43,638 nucleotides of DNA from positions 1-43,638 of the forward strand of contig JALVEJ010000033.1 in the NCBI GenBank assembly GCA_027031025.1. The letters run 5' to 3'. Of the stretch, positions 8,981 to 15,835 are shown one piece after another. Numbering within the stretch: position 1 is the first letter of the stretch; each line of letters opens with the position of its first letter. This DNA comes from Flavobacteriales bacterium (GTDB taxonomy: Bacteria; Bacteroidota; Bacteroidia; Flavobacteriales; Flavobacteriaceae). The position numbers were made by a program, and so were the translations under genes. The notes beneath the pieces were generated by a model. That model worked only from the letters and a program-made list of their open reading frames with translations. It was not told the origin of the DNA and made no database searches.

Positions 8981-8986
8981 GAGGTG
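8981..8986 (+). promoter_or_regulatory. Strong Shine-Dalgarno sequence of rpsU
   Basis: GAGGTG is fully complementary to the 16S rRNA anti-Shine-Dalgarno core and sits 7 bases before the rpsU ATG. Other starts in this window lack such a site. In Flavobacterium the anti-Shine-Dalgarno is normally occluded with help of bS21, and the rpsU mRNA escapes this, allowing autoregulation. The site here fits that scheme. Confidence 0.75.
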
Positions 8987-8993
8987 TAAAATT

Positions 8994-9191
8994 ATGTTGA
9001 TCATACCTGTAAAAGAAGGAGAGTCTATTGACAGAGCTTTGAAACGTTTTAAACGTAAATTTGACCAAACTAAAATGATGCGTCAAATTAGAGAACGAAA
9101 AGAATTTGTCAAACCATCTGTCAAACGCAGACAACAAATCCTGAAAGCGAAGTATATCCAACGACTTCGTGATATGGAAGATCAATACTAA
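8994..9191 (+). CDS. rpsU: 30S ribosomal protein bS21
   Basis: The protein has 65 residues, highly basic, the normal length for Bacteroidota. It begins MLIIPVKEGESIDRALKRFK and continues with the arginine/lysine-rich helices RQIRERKEFVKPSVKRR typical of bS21. It sits on the 30S platform near the 3' end of 16S rRNA. It has its own TAnnTTTG promoter, a strong Shine-Dalgarno sequence and a terminator at 9215, and precedes xerC and hpf as is common in the phylum. Confidence 0.96.
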   Translation: MLIIPVKEGESIDRALKRFKRKFDQTKMMRQIRERKEFVKPSVKRRQQILKAKYIQRLRDMEDQY

Positions 9192-9214
9192 ACGCGTTTT
9201 AGTAAACCGATTTG

Positions 9215-9248
9215 AAAAACCTTGGAGTTCTGACTCTGAGGTTTTTTT
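9215..9248 (+). terminator. Terminator after rpsU
   Basis: AAAAACCT (9215-9222) pairs with AGGTTTTT (9239-9246), with an inner AGT/ACT pairing, followed by more T. It separates the highly expressed rpsU from xerC, perhaps incompletely. Confidence 0.7.
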
Positions 9249-9298
9249 GTTTTTTATCACTTTATTTTTTTATCTTTGATAGACCAAGCGCCTCTAAA

Positions 9299-10186
9299 AT
9301 GCTCATAGACCGGTTTCTTACTTATTTGCAAAAAGAAAAAAACTATTCGGCTTTAACGCTCAAAGCTTACAGGAAAGATTTATCTGATTTTGAAGTGTTT
9401 TTAACCGACCTTAATAGTCATTTTAAAAAAGCAACTCCTAAGGAAATCCGCTTGTGGATAGCACATTTATCCGAACGTAATTTGTCGGAAAAGACCATAA
9501 ATCGCAAAGTAGCCGCTTTAAAAAGTTTCTATAAATTTCTTCAAAAAACCCATACTATTCAACAAAATCCGGCAACCCAATTAAGCGGATTGAAAGTGCA
9601 TCGTAAAGTTCCTGTGCCGTTTTCAACCGGCGAAATGCAAGAATTGTTGGATAGTGATATTTTTAACGACGATTTTGAAGGTTTACGGGATTATGCCGTC
9701 ATTAATTTGCTCTATAGCACCGGTATCAGACGGGCAGAATTGATTAATATCAAACCGGTAGATGTCGATTTTCATAAAAAAACCTTAAAAGTAACCGGTA
9801 AGCGTAATAAGCAACGGATCATTCCGTTATTATTAAACACGATAGAAGCGTTAAAAGCATACACGGCAGCAAAAGAAGAATTTTTTGCGGATAAACCGGT
9901 TGAGCATTATCTGTTTCTGACCAAAAAAGGTAAAAAAATGTATGATGTTCTTGTCTATCGCATTATAAATTCGTATCTTAGTAGAGTGAGTGTCAAGCAC
10001 AAAAAAAGTCCGCATATGTTACGTCATACTTTTGCCACGCATTTGCTCAACAACGGCGCAGACCTCAATTCTATCAAAGAATTGTTGGGACACAGTAGCT
10101 TGGCAGCCACACAAGTTTACACGCATAGTAGCATTCAAAAATTAAAACGTATTTATCAAAATACGCATCCGAGAAGTAAAAAATAA
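9299..10186 (+). CDS. xerC: Tyrosine recombinase XerC/XerD
   Basis: The protein has 295 residues from the ATG at 9299, which begins MLIDRFLTYLQKEKNYSALT. The reading frame stays open further upstream to 9212, but that part overlaps the rpsU terminator and encodes a non-conserved hydrophobic string, so the internal start is chosen. The N-terminal SAM-like core-binding domain spans about residues 1-85. The catalytic domain shows the Arg of STGIRRAELINI, the HMLRHTFATHLL box with His and Arg, the LLGHSS His and the tyrosine in VYTH. Xer recombinases resolve chromosome dimers at dif near the division septum with FtsK. No dif site was recognised here. Confidence 0.92.
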   Translation: MLIDRFLTYLQKEKNYSALTLKAYRKDLSDFEVFLTDLNSHFKKATPKEIRLWIAHLSERNLSEKTINRKVAALKSFYKFLQKTHTIQQNPATQLSGLKVHRKVPVPFSTGEMQELLDSDIFNDDFEGLRDYAVINLLYSTGIRRAELINIKPVDVDFHKKTLKVTGKRNKQRIIPLLLNTIEALKAYTAAKEEFFADKPVEHYLFLTKKGKKMYDVLVYRIINSYLSRVSVKHKKSPHMLRHTFATHLLNNGADLNSIKELLGHSSLAATQVYTHSSIQKLKRIYQNTHPRSKK

Positions 10187-10211
10187 CATATTAATTTAAA
10201 ATGTAGGACCT

Positions 10212-10505
10212 ATGAAAGCAATTTACCAAGCAACCAATTTTGACGCCGATCAAAAACTGATTAATTTTATTCAAAAAAAATTAGACCGGTTAGATAGTTT
10301 TTTTGATAGGGTGATTGAAGCGGAAGTGTTTTTAAAACTTAACAATACCGGTAAAACAAACAAAACCGTGGAAATAAAAATAGGAGTTCCCGGCAATGAT
10401 ATTGTCGTATCTCGCGATGCCGAAACTTTTGAAAAAGCCATGGATTTAGCTTATGATGTTTTAAAAAGGCAACTACGCAAACAAAAAGAAAAAGTAAAAC
10501 GTTAA
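10212..10505 (+). CDS. hpf: Ribosome hibernation promoting factor, short form
   Basis: The protein has 97 residues. It binds the 30S decoding region and helps form inactive 100S ribosomes in starvation. It shows the beta-alpha-beta-beta-beta-alpha pattern of the family: FDADQKLINFIQKKLDRLDSF, EAEVFLKLNN, KTVEIKIGVPGNDIVVS, then the basic tail KRQLRKQKEKVKR. It lies 25 bases after xerC and ends at a strong terminator. In many relatives hpf is followed by tRNA genes and tuf; here that continuation is missing. Confidence 0.88.
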   Translation: MKAIYQATNFDADQKLINFIQKKLDRLDSFFDRVIEAEVFLKLNNTGKTNKTVEIKIGVPGNDIVVSRDAETFEKAMDLAYDVLKRQLRKQKEKVKR

Positions 10506-10523
10506 ACTTTGTTTGAGGTATAA

Positions 10524-10558
10524 TAAAAAAAGACTGCAATTTGTGCAGTCTTTTTTTT
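10524..10558 (+). terminator. Bidirectional terminator
   Basis: The stem GACTGCA (10532-10538)/TGCAGTC (10544-10550) is bounded by A7 on the left and T8 on the right. It works in both directions between hpf and the convergent DUF3127 gene. Confidence 0.85.
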
Positions 10559-10574
10559 ATTTTAAACCAATTCA

Positions 10575-10952
10575 TTAAAAGGGCAAGTCGTCTGCGCCGT
10601 CATCGTTATTATCAAAATTATCTGCCGGTTCAAAACCGTCATCTACCGGTGGCGGCACGTTTTGCGGCGCTTCGGTATTGAGCTTGGTAATACGCCAACC
10701 TTGTATCGAATTAAAATATTTGGTTTCGCCTTGCGGACTAATCCACTCTCGACCCCGCAAATTGATGCTGACTTCTACTTCGTCACCGACTTTAAAATTG
10801 TCAAGTAATTCGGTTTTGTCTTGCACAAATTCAATATTGATAAACTGTGGATATTGCTCATCCGTTGTAACGACCATTTCTCTTTTTCTGAAACCGTTAG
10901 TCCCATAGGTTTTGGTTTCGGTAATCAATTTGATTTTTCCTTTTACTTCCAT
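10575..10952 (-). CDS. DUF3127 family OB-fold-like protein
   Basis: The protein has 125 residues. It matches the DUF3127 pattern of small Bacteroidota proteins: MEVKGKIKLITETKTYGTNG, FRKREMVVTTDEQYPQFINI, VGDEVEVSINLRGREWISPQ and NSIQGWRI. It ends in an acidic tail closing in DDLPF, like the tip of single-strand-binding proteins. The fold appears to be a single OB barrel, so single-stranded nucleic-acid binding is plausible but not shown. It lies 12 bases after the membrane-protein gene on the same strand. Confidence 0.8.
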   Translation of the reverse strand: MEVKGKIKLITETKTYGTNGFRKREMVVTTDEQYPQFINIEFVQDKTELLDNFKVGDEVEVSINLRGREWISPQGETKYFNSIQGWRITKLNTEAPQNVPPPVDDGFEPADNFDNNDDGADDLPF

Positions 10953-10964
10953 AATTTATAATTG

Positions 10965-11867
10965 TTATTTAATGTACTTGTTGGGTAAGGGCTTGTGTGC
11001 AAACCCGCTATGATTTTTAAATTTTTTGGCGCCTTCAAAATAATTGTATGTTAGCACCAAAAACAGCAAATATAAAGCAGCCAAACTGCCAATAATTACA
11101 TCGTAATAGGCTTGTGAGGTTAAAGCAATTCTGATAAAAATGGTTGCCAAAATAAATGCTGAATACCGGTACATAGTGCGGTAATCCAAAGCATATCGTA
11201 TAGTGATTAATAAAACTAAAATGTCGCTAAAAATCAAGATGGTAAAAAACGTATGAAATGATGCTACATATATACTGTTGACAATCAGCTCGTTAAAATC
11301 TTTCAAGGCGATATATAAAAAAGCAGCTAATAACAATAAAGATATTCCCCGTTTAAACCGGACAAAATTGCGTTGTGCCCTGTCGGTACGGCAAATGATG
11401 ATGTGTCGTTGCTTCTTATACACAATACCGATGATGAAATAAATAAACAACGAAGAAGCTCCGTAGACAAACATGTGCTCGACGGGTTTGACCATTTCGT
11501 GCCAATCCAGCGAATGCACATTGGAAAACTCTTGAAACCCATGTCGCAAAAAGATTAAAGACAATAACTCAAATTGTTTGGTGACAGATTTTGCTACCGA
11601 TTTGGGCAGGACAAAAATCATTGAAATTATCTCTGTTAACAACAACATGGTAAAAGACACTTCAATGCTAAAAAAAGGATTGGCAAATGATTTTAACAAC
11701 CCGCGTTCCGGTAAAAAATGGTGGCGAATCAAGAAATACAATATCAAAGACATCAAAAAAATGAATACTAAAAAATTACTGATAATCCGGTGCATACGTT
11801 CGGTCTCCCAAACGTCTTTTATTTTGAGATAAATTTGTTCGCCGAAAATGAGAATTTTATCAATCAT
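10965..11867 (-). CDS. Integral membrane protein of unknown function
   Basis: The protein has 300 residues with about six or seven hydrophobic helices: near 30-50, 68-90, 135-152, 172-190, 203-222, 234-250 and 262-278. Short basic loops include KKQRHIIICRTDRAQRNF. The overall shape resembles an ion-channel-like or transporter membrane domain, but no selectivity filter or family signature was recognised. It is transcribed with the DUF3127 gene from a promoter at 11885-11892. Confidence 0.65.
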   Translation of the reverse strand: MIDKILIFGEQIYLKIKDVWETERMHRIISNFLVFIFLMSLILYFLIRHHFLPERGLLKSFANPFFSIEVSFTMLLLTEIISMIFVLPKSVAKSVTKQFELLSLIFLRHGFQEFSNVHSLDWHEMVKPVEHMFVYGASSLFIYFIIGIVYKKQRHIIICRTDRAQRNFVRFKRGISLLLLAAFLYIALKDFNELIVNSIYVASFHTFFTILIFSDILVLLITIRYALDYRTMYRYSAFILATIFIRIALTSQAYYDVIIGSLAALYLLFLVLTYNYFEGAKKFKNHSGFAHKPLPNKYIK

Positions 11868-11884
11868 AACATGCTTTCTAAATG

Positions 11885-11892
11885 CAAAGATA
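11885..11892 (-). promoter_or_regulatory. Probable -7 promoter element
   Basis: On the minus strand this reads TATCTTTG, 17 bases before the ATG of the membrane-protein gene, giving a very short leader. Confidence 0.6.
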
Positions 11893-11973
11893 ATTTAAAA
11901 AAACCTATGATATAACACAAAGAAACCGATATATCCAAACAAATGCGTATTTTTATAAAATTTTAAACAATTT

Positions 11974-12327
11974 ATGTATTTGGATACAATCAGACAATAT
12001 TGTTTGGACAAACCGGCAACAACCGAAAGCTTGCCCTTTGACGAGCATACTTTGGTTTTTAAAGTTGGCAGTAAAATGTTTGCTTTGGTGAGTTTAAATA
12101 CCGAACCGCTAAGAATCAACCTAAAATGCGACCCTGAACGCGCCGTGATTTTACGAGAACGATATCCACAAATAATGCCGGGCTATCACATGAATAAAAA
12201 ACACTGGAATACCATTGTTGTAGACGGTATATTATCGCCTTTGTTTATCAATGAACTCATAGACCATTCGTATCACTTGGTCGTAAAATCTTTAACCCGG
12301 AAAGAACGCCAAAAACTCGGTTTATAA
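11974..12327 (+). CDS. MmcQ/YjbR family protein
   Basis: The protein has 117 residues, the usual length. The N-terminal CLDKPATTESLPFDEHTLVF and VGSKMFALVSL, the LKCDPERAVILRERYP segment, and the C-terminal GYHMNKKHWNTIVVDG are all diagnostic of the MmcQ/YjbR (CyaY-like fold) family. Members have a double-wing DNA-binding-like fold, but the cellular role is not settled. It is divergent from the membrane-protein gene. Confidence 0.88.
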   Translation: MYLDTIRQYCLDKPATTESLPFDEHTLVFKVGSKMFALVSLNTEPLRINLKCDPERAVILRERYPQIMPGYHMNKKHWNTIVVDGILSPLFINELIDHSYHLVVKSLTRKERQKLGL

Positions 12328-12631
12328 AAAATACCATATATAGTAGATCTTATCAAATTTTACTTCGCACATTTTCACAATTAAACCGTTGATTTACAAT
12401 ATTTTGCAATTTTTTACAGGCACTACAATTTAGATTATTCGGTGTGACTTCATAATAAAAACCTCATGTTTTGTTTACTTCTTCGTAAATTCTCATTAAT
12501 GATATAAATGTATGCGTAAGCTTAATAAGCAACATATATTCTGTTATAATTTTAGTAAAATAAAAAAAACACCGCGCTAAAAATACAAATTAGCCAATTT
12601 TTAATAGCTAATAACAACAAAAATTATAAAA

Positions 12632-12664
12632 TTGTTTCATAATACATTAATTTATCTATTTTTG
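12632..12664 (+). promoter_or_regulatory. Promoter of the membrane pyrophosphatase gene
   Basis: TTG at 12632-12634 and TATTTTTG at 12657-12664 lie 22 bases apart, within the Bacteroidota spacing of -33 and -7 elements, 28 bases before the hppA ATG. The rest of the 364-base gap (12328-12691) is AT-rich DNA in which I see no gene, repeat or hairpin. Confidence 0.65.
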
Positions 12665-12691
12665 CAAAATAATTAAAAAAACGAACTAAAA

Positions 12692-14848
12692 ATGACTCAA
12701 AACATTATTTATGTAGTCTTGGCGATTGGAATTATCGCCTTATTATTTACGTATTGGCGCTCAGTATGGGTAGCCAAACAAGAAGTTGGGACTGATAGAA
12801 TGGCAAGTATAGCCCAACATATCCGTAAAGGCGCCATGGCTTTTCTGATGGCCGAATATAAAGTTTTATGGATATTCGTAGCCATTGTCTTCGCACTTTT
12901 GGCTTTTTCTGCCGACTCTAAGGAATCATCTTGGTTGGTCGGTGTTTCTTTTATTATGGGGGCTTTGAGTTCCGCTTTGGCAGGATTTATCGGGATGCGC
13001 GTAGCTACCAATGCCAATGTCAGAACCACCAATGCCGCCCGAACCAGCTTAGGCAAAGCTCTAGAAGTGGCTTTTACCGGTGGAAGTGTTATGGGAATGG
13101 CAGTTGTCGGACTAGGGGTGACCGGATTGACACTTTTATTCTTGATTTATTCAAATTTGGATTGGGATATTCATAAAGTTATTACCGTGATAACCGGATT
13201 TTCATTCGGAGCATCTTCTATTGCTTTATTTGCCCGTGTCGGTGGCGGTATTTATACCAAAGCTGCTGACGTTGGTGCCGACTTGGTAGGAAAAGTAGAA
13301 GCCGGTATTCCCGAAGACCATCCCTTAAACCCTGCTACTATTGCCGATAACGTCGGCGACAACGTTGGTGATGTTGCCGGTATGGGCGCCGACTTATTCG
13401 AATCTTATGTCGGTTCCATTATCTCGGCTATGGTTTTAGGGGCGGTATTTATCGGCACAGGTGGTTTTACGGGGGACAACAGTCTCAATGCTGTTTTATT
13501 ACCTTTGATTTTAGCTGCTACCGGAATTATCACTTCTATTATTGGCTCTTTCTTTGTTAAAGTCAAAGACGGTGGCAGTCCGCATAAAGCTTTAAATACC
13601 GGTGAAATCATTGCTGCAATTTTAATGATTATTGCTACTTATTTTATCGTGATGAACTATCTGCCTGAATCTTGGCAAGTAGGTGACAAAACATATACCG
13701 CTATGGGTGTATTTATTGCTATTGTTTTGGGTTTATTATCCGGTGTAGCTATTGGTATGATTACCGAATACTATACGGGAACCGGTAAAAAACCGGTATT
13801 GAAAATCGTAAAACAATCCACTACCGGACCGGCAACTAACATTATTTCAGGTTTGGCAGTCGGTATGCAATCTACTTTATGGCCGATTATCTTTATCGTA
13901 ATTGCCATTATCGGCGCTTATCATTATGCCGGTTTATATGGTATTGCTATTGCCGCTATCGGTATGTTATCAAACTTGGGTATTCAATTAGCAGTTGATG
14001 CTTACGGACCTATCGCTGACAACGCAGGTGGTATTGCCGAGATGGCTAATTTACCCAAAGAAGTACGTGAAAGAACCGACAAACTTGACGCCGTTGGTAA
14101 TACAACTGCCGCTATCGGTAAAGGTTTTGCCATCGGTTCAGCCGCTTTGACTGCCTTGGCACTTTTCTCTGCTTTTATGCACACAGCCGGTATCGATGTA
14201 ATTGATATTTCTAACCCGAAAGTAATGGGTGGTTTATTGCTTGGTGGCATGTTACCGTTCTTGTTTTCTTCTATGGCTATGGATGCTGTTGGACGCGCCG
14301 CAGAAGATATGATTGATGAAGTACGTCGTCAATTCCATAACATTCCCGAATTGAAAAATGCGCTTCAAGTAATGCGTAAAAACGAAGGTAAAGATGAAGA
14401 TAAGTGGTCTGCCGAAGATAAAGCTGTTTTTGATAAAGCTGATGGAAAAGCCGAATATGAAAAATGTGTAGCTATTTCAACCAAAGCCTCTATTCGTGAG
14501 ATGTTAATGCCCGGTTTGATAGCCGTGTTAACGCCGGCTATTGTCGGTTTCTTAGGCGGTGCTGAAATGCTCGGTGGTTTGCTTGCCGGTGTAACCGTTA
14601 CCGGAGTGATGATGGCTATCTTCCAATCCAATGCCGGTGGCGCATGGGATAATGCCAAAAAAATGGTGGAAGAAGGCATCGAAATTAAAGGTAAAAAATA
14701 CGGCAAAGGCAGTGAAGTACACGCCGCAGCCGTAACCGGTGATACTGTTGGCGATCCGTTTAAAGACACTTCCGGTCCTTCCTTAAATATCTTGATTAAA
14801 TTAATGTCAGTCGTAGCGCTGATTTTAGCACCGCTATTGGCAAAGTAA
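12692..14848 (+). CDS. hppA: Membrane-bound pyrophosphatase, K+-dependent type
   Basis: The protein has 718 residues and about 16 membrane helices. It hydrolyses pyrophosphate and pumps H+ and/or Na+ across the inner membrane. Seen here are the catalytic loop GGGIYTKAADVGADLVGKVE with nearby DNVGDNVGDVAGMGADLFES, and the C-terminal HAAAVTGDTVGDPFKDTSGP. The segment GNTTAAIGKG has Ala at residue 473, where K+-independent enzymes have Lys, so this one should need K+. Many K+-dependent members are Na+ pumps, but I cannot separate Na+ from H+ transport by eye. It is a single-gene unit with its own promoter and terminator. Confidence 0.95.
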   Translation: MTQNIIYVVLAIGIIALLFTYWRSVWVAKQEVGTDRMASIAQHIRKGAMAFLMAEYKVLWIFVAIVFALLAFSADSKESSWLVGVSFIMGALSSALAGFIGMRVATNANVRTTNAARTSLGKALEVAFTGGSVMGMAVVGLGVTGLTLLFLIYSNLDWDIHKVITVITGFSFGASSIALFARVGGGIYTKAADVGADLVGKVEAGIPEDHPLNPATIADNVGDNVGDVAGMGADLFESYVGSIISAMVLGAVFIGTGGFTGDNSLNAVLLPLILAATGIITSIIGSFFVKVKDGGSPHKALNTGEIIAAILMIIATYFIVMNYLPESWQVGDKTYTAMGVFIAIVLGLLSGVAIGMITEYYTGTGKKPVLKIVKQSTTGPATNIISGLAVGMQSTLWPIIFIVIAIIGAYHYAGLYGIAIAAIGMLSNLGIQLAVDAYGPIADNAGGIAEMANLPKEVRERTDKLDAVGNTTAAIGKGFAIGSAALTALALFSAFMHTAGIDVIDISNPKVMGGLLLGGMLPFLFSSMAMDAVGRAAEDMIDEVRRQFHNIPELKNALQVMRKNEGKDEDKWSAEDKAVFDKADGKAEYEKCVAISTKASIREMLMPGLIAVLTPAIVGFLGGAEMLGGLLAGVTVTGVMMAIFQSNAGGAWDNAKKMVEEGIEIKGKKYGKGSEVHAAAVTGDTVGDPFKDTSGPSLNILIKLMSVVALILAPLLAK

Positions 14849-14872
14849 TTTAATTTGACACAAATATTTTAT

Positions 14873-14901
14873 AAGGCGTTCAAAATGAACGCCTTATTTA
14901 T
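14873..14901 (+). terminator. Terminator of the pyrophosphatase gene
   Basis: AAGGCGTTC (14873-14881) pairs with GAACGCCTT (14887-14895) around AAAAT and is followed by a T-rich run. Confidence 0.85.
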
Positions 14902-14906
14902 TTTTT

Positions 14907-14939
14907 AGACCTGATAGGTTTTGAAAACCTGTCAGGTCT
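14907..14939 (+). repeat. 16-bp-stem palindromic hairpin
   Basis: AGACCTGATAGGTTTT (14907-14922) pairs with AAAACCTGTCAGGTCT (14924-14939) with one G-T pair and a one-base loop. It is related in sequence to the hairpin at 1395-1421. It lies between the pyrophosphatase and XRE genes and may end the latter. Confidence 0.65.
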
Positions 14940-14966
14940 TTGATCGGATTTTTCTTTTAACACTAC

Positions 14967-15290
14967 CTACAAAGCAATTTTTAAACGGTTGTTTTCTAAA
15001 ATAACACTAAAATTGATTTCAGCTTTGAGCGCTTTAAATATTTTAATTATTGTATCAATTCTGGCACTATTGGCGTTGTTTTCTATTTTTGAAATTTGAG
15101 ATTTATTTATACCAATCATTTTACCCAATTTTTCTTGGGTTAATTTTCTTTCTTTTCTGGCGGTTCTTATCATTTGTCCCAAAAGCTCCATTTTTAGTTC
15201 GTATTCATATTCATCTCTTTCTTTGGTCTCTTTTTTTCCTATGTATTTATCTTCCATTTCAGATAAAGTGTATGTTTTCATCTTTGCCAT
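14967..15290 (-). CDS. XRE-family transcriptional regulator, HigA-like but without a toxin partner
   Basis: The protein has 107 residues. A charged N-terminal extension (1-35) precedes a helix-turn-helix at about 37-90: MIRTARKERKLTQEKLGKMI then GINKSQISKIENNANSARID. The last part (FSVILENN) is a beta-like tail seen in HigA-type antitoxins. No RelE/HigB-like gene adjoins it on either side. The gene is divergent from a 31-residue membrane peptide. A 32-bp perfect palindrome between the two promoters is the likely operator, implying autoregulation. Confidence 0.8.
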   Translation of the reverse strand: MAKMKTYTLSEMEDKYIGKKETKERDEYEYELKMELLGQMIRTARKERKLTQEKLGKMIGINKSQISKIENNANSARIDTIIKIFKALKAEINFSVILENNRLKIAL

Positions 15291-15342
15291 AATAATTAAA
15301 GTTTAAAATAGTTTCAAAATATTGCAAAACATTAATTTTTGA

Positions 15343-15350
15343 CAAAGATA
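15343..15350 (-). promoter_or_regulatory. Probable -7 promoter element of the XRE gene
   Basis: On the minus strand this reads TATCTTTG. Its upstream edge is one base from the 32-bp palindrome, so a protein bound there would cover the -33 region. A further partial half-site pair (TTTCAAAATATTGCAAA) lies at 15312-15328, downstream of the start point. Confidence 0.6.
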
Positions 15351-15351
15351 C

Positions 15352-15383
15352 ATAAAAAGTTTCAAAATTTTGAAACTTTTTAT
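15352..15383. promoter_or_regulatory. 32-bp perfect palindrome, likely operator of the XRE regulator
   Basis: The left half ATAAAAAGTTTCAAAA is followed directly by its exact complement, centred between 15367 and 15368. The core TTTCAAAATTTTGAAA is repeated imperfectly at 15312-15328. It separates two divergent TATCTTTG promoter elements. A dyad of this length is typical of operators bound by XRE dimers. Confidence 0.75.
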
Positions 15384-15413
15384 AGTTAAACCTATTCTGT
15401 CTCCAAATATCCG

Positions 15414-15421
15414 TATCTTTG
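15414..15421 (+). promoter_or_regulatory. Probable -7 promoter element of the 31-residue peptide gene
   Basis: TATCTTTG, identical to the divergent XRE promoter element, lies 16 bases before the ATG at 15438 and 30 bases after the palindrome. Confidence 0.55.
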
Positions 15422-15437
15422 TCAAAAAATTAAATCA

Positions 15438-15533
15438 ATGAAAAGTCAAGATGCTGTTTTATATATTATGGGAATGATTATGATTGTGATGATTTTAATG
15501 TTTTTGTTGCAACTTTATACCTCGGGAAAGTAA
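15438..15533 (+). CDS. 31-residue single-helix membrane peptide
   Basis: The short frame ATG to TAA encodes MKSQDAVLYIMGMIMIVMIL and an 11-residue continuation ending LYTSGK. About 20 consecutive hydrophobic residues, many of them Met and Ile, form one membrane helix with polar ends. It has a promoter element 16 bases upstream and shares the palindromic operator with the XRE gene. It is too short for family assignment. It could be a small regulatory membrane peptide or a hydrophobic toxin. Expression is unproven. Confidence 0.45.
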   Translation: MKSQDAVLYIMGMIMIVMILMFLLQLYTSGK

Positions 15534-15586
15534 TTTAGTTGAAAGAGGAAAGCGAAAAAGTGCCAAGTACGAATGAATTGAGAATT

Positions 15587-15636
15587 GACACTTCGATACA
15601 TTCTTTGCTCCTACGTCGCAAAGAACACTCAGTGTC
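15587..15636 (-). repeat. Bulged two-stem hairpin repeat, best example
   Basis: Read on the minus strand: outer arm GACACT, then GAGTG, inner arm TTCTTTGC, loop GACGTAGGA, inner arm GCAAAGAA, then TGTATCGA, outer arm AGTGTC. Both stems are perfect, and the loop equals that of the unit at 6023-6072. Confidence 0.8.
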
Positions 15637-15640
15637 CTTT

Positions 15641-15835
15641 CCTCAATACCTCAAAATATTATGCAGGAACTTAGTATGAAATAATGAGTCGTCATCATAC
15701 AACAAAATTTTCTATGAAGTACATCAAATCCTCAATACCTCAAATTAAAAAGCAGTATTAAAGTATGAAGCAATAGGCAGTCATCAAAGAACAAAATATT
15801 CTATGAAGCACAATAAATCCTCAATTCCTCATAAA
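15641..15835 (-). repeat. 89-bp-period dispersed repeat, locus B
   Basis: On the minus strand three cores of type TTTGAGGtATTGAGGA lie at 15641, 15730 and 15819, exactly 89 bases apart. The conserved spacers include TTCATAGAA, TTTTGTTCTTTGATGA and GCTTCATACT. The last copy runs into the 5' end of the copper ATPase gene (start codon at 15803). Confidence 0.8.

Noticed and set aside
9212..9298. Upstream extension of XerC to an earlier ATG
   Set aside because: The extra 29 codons overlap the rpsU terminator and encode an unconserved hydrophobic stretch, whereas the Met at 9299 fits the family start.
12709..14769. Minus-strand frames across the pyrophosphatase gene
   Set aside because: They are antisense shadows of a strongly conserved membrane protein, rich in Pro, Ala and Ile as expected from its codons.
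14967..15290. Type II HigBA toxin-antitoxin pair
   Set aside because: Only the XRE protein is present. No RelE/HigB-like frame exists on either side within several hundred bases.
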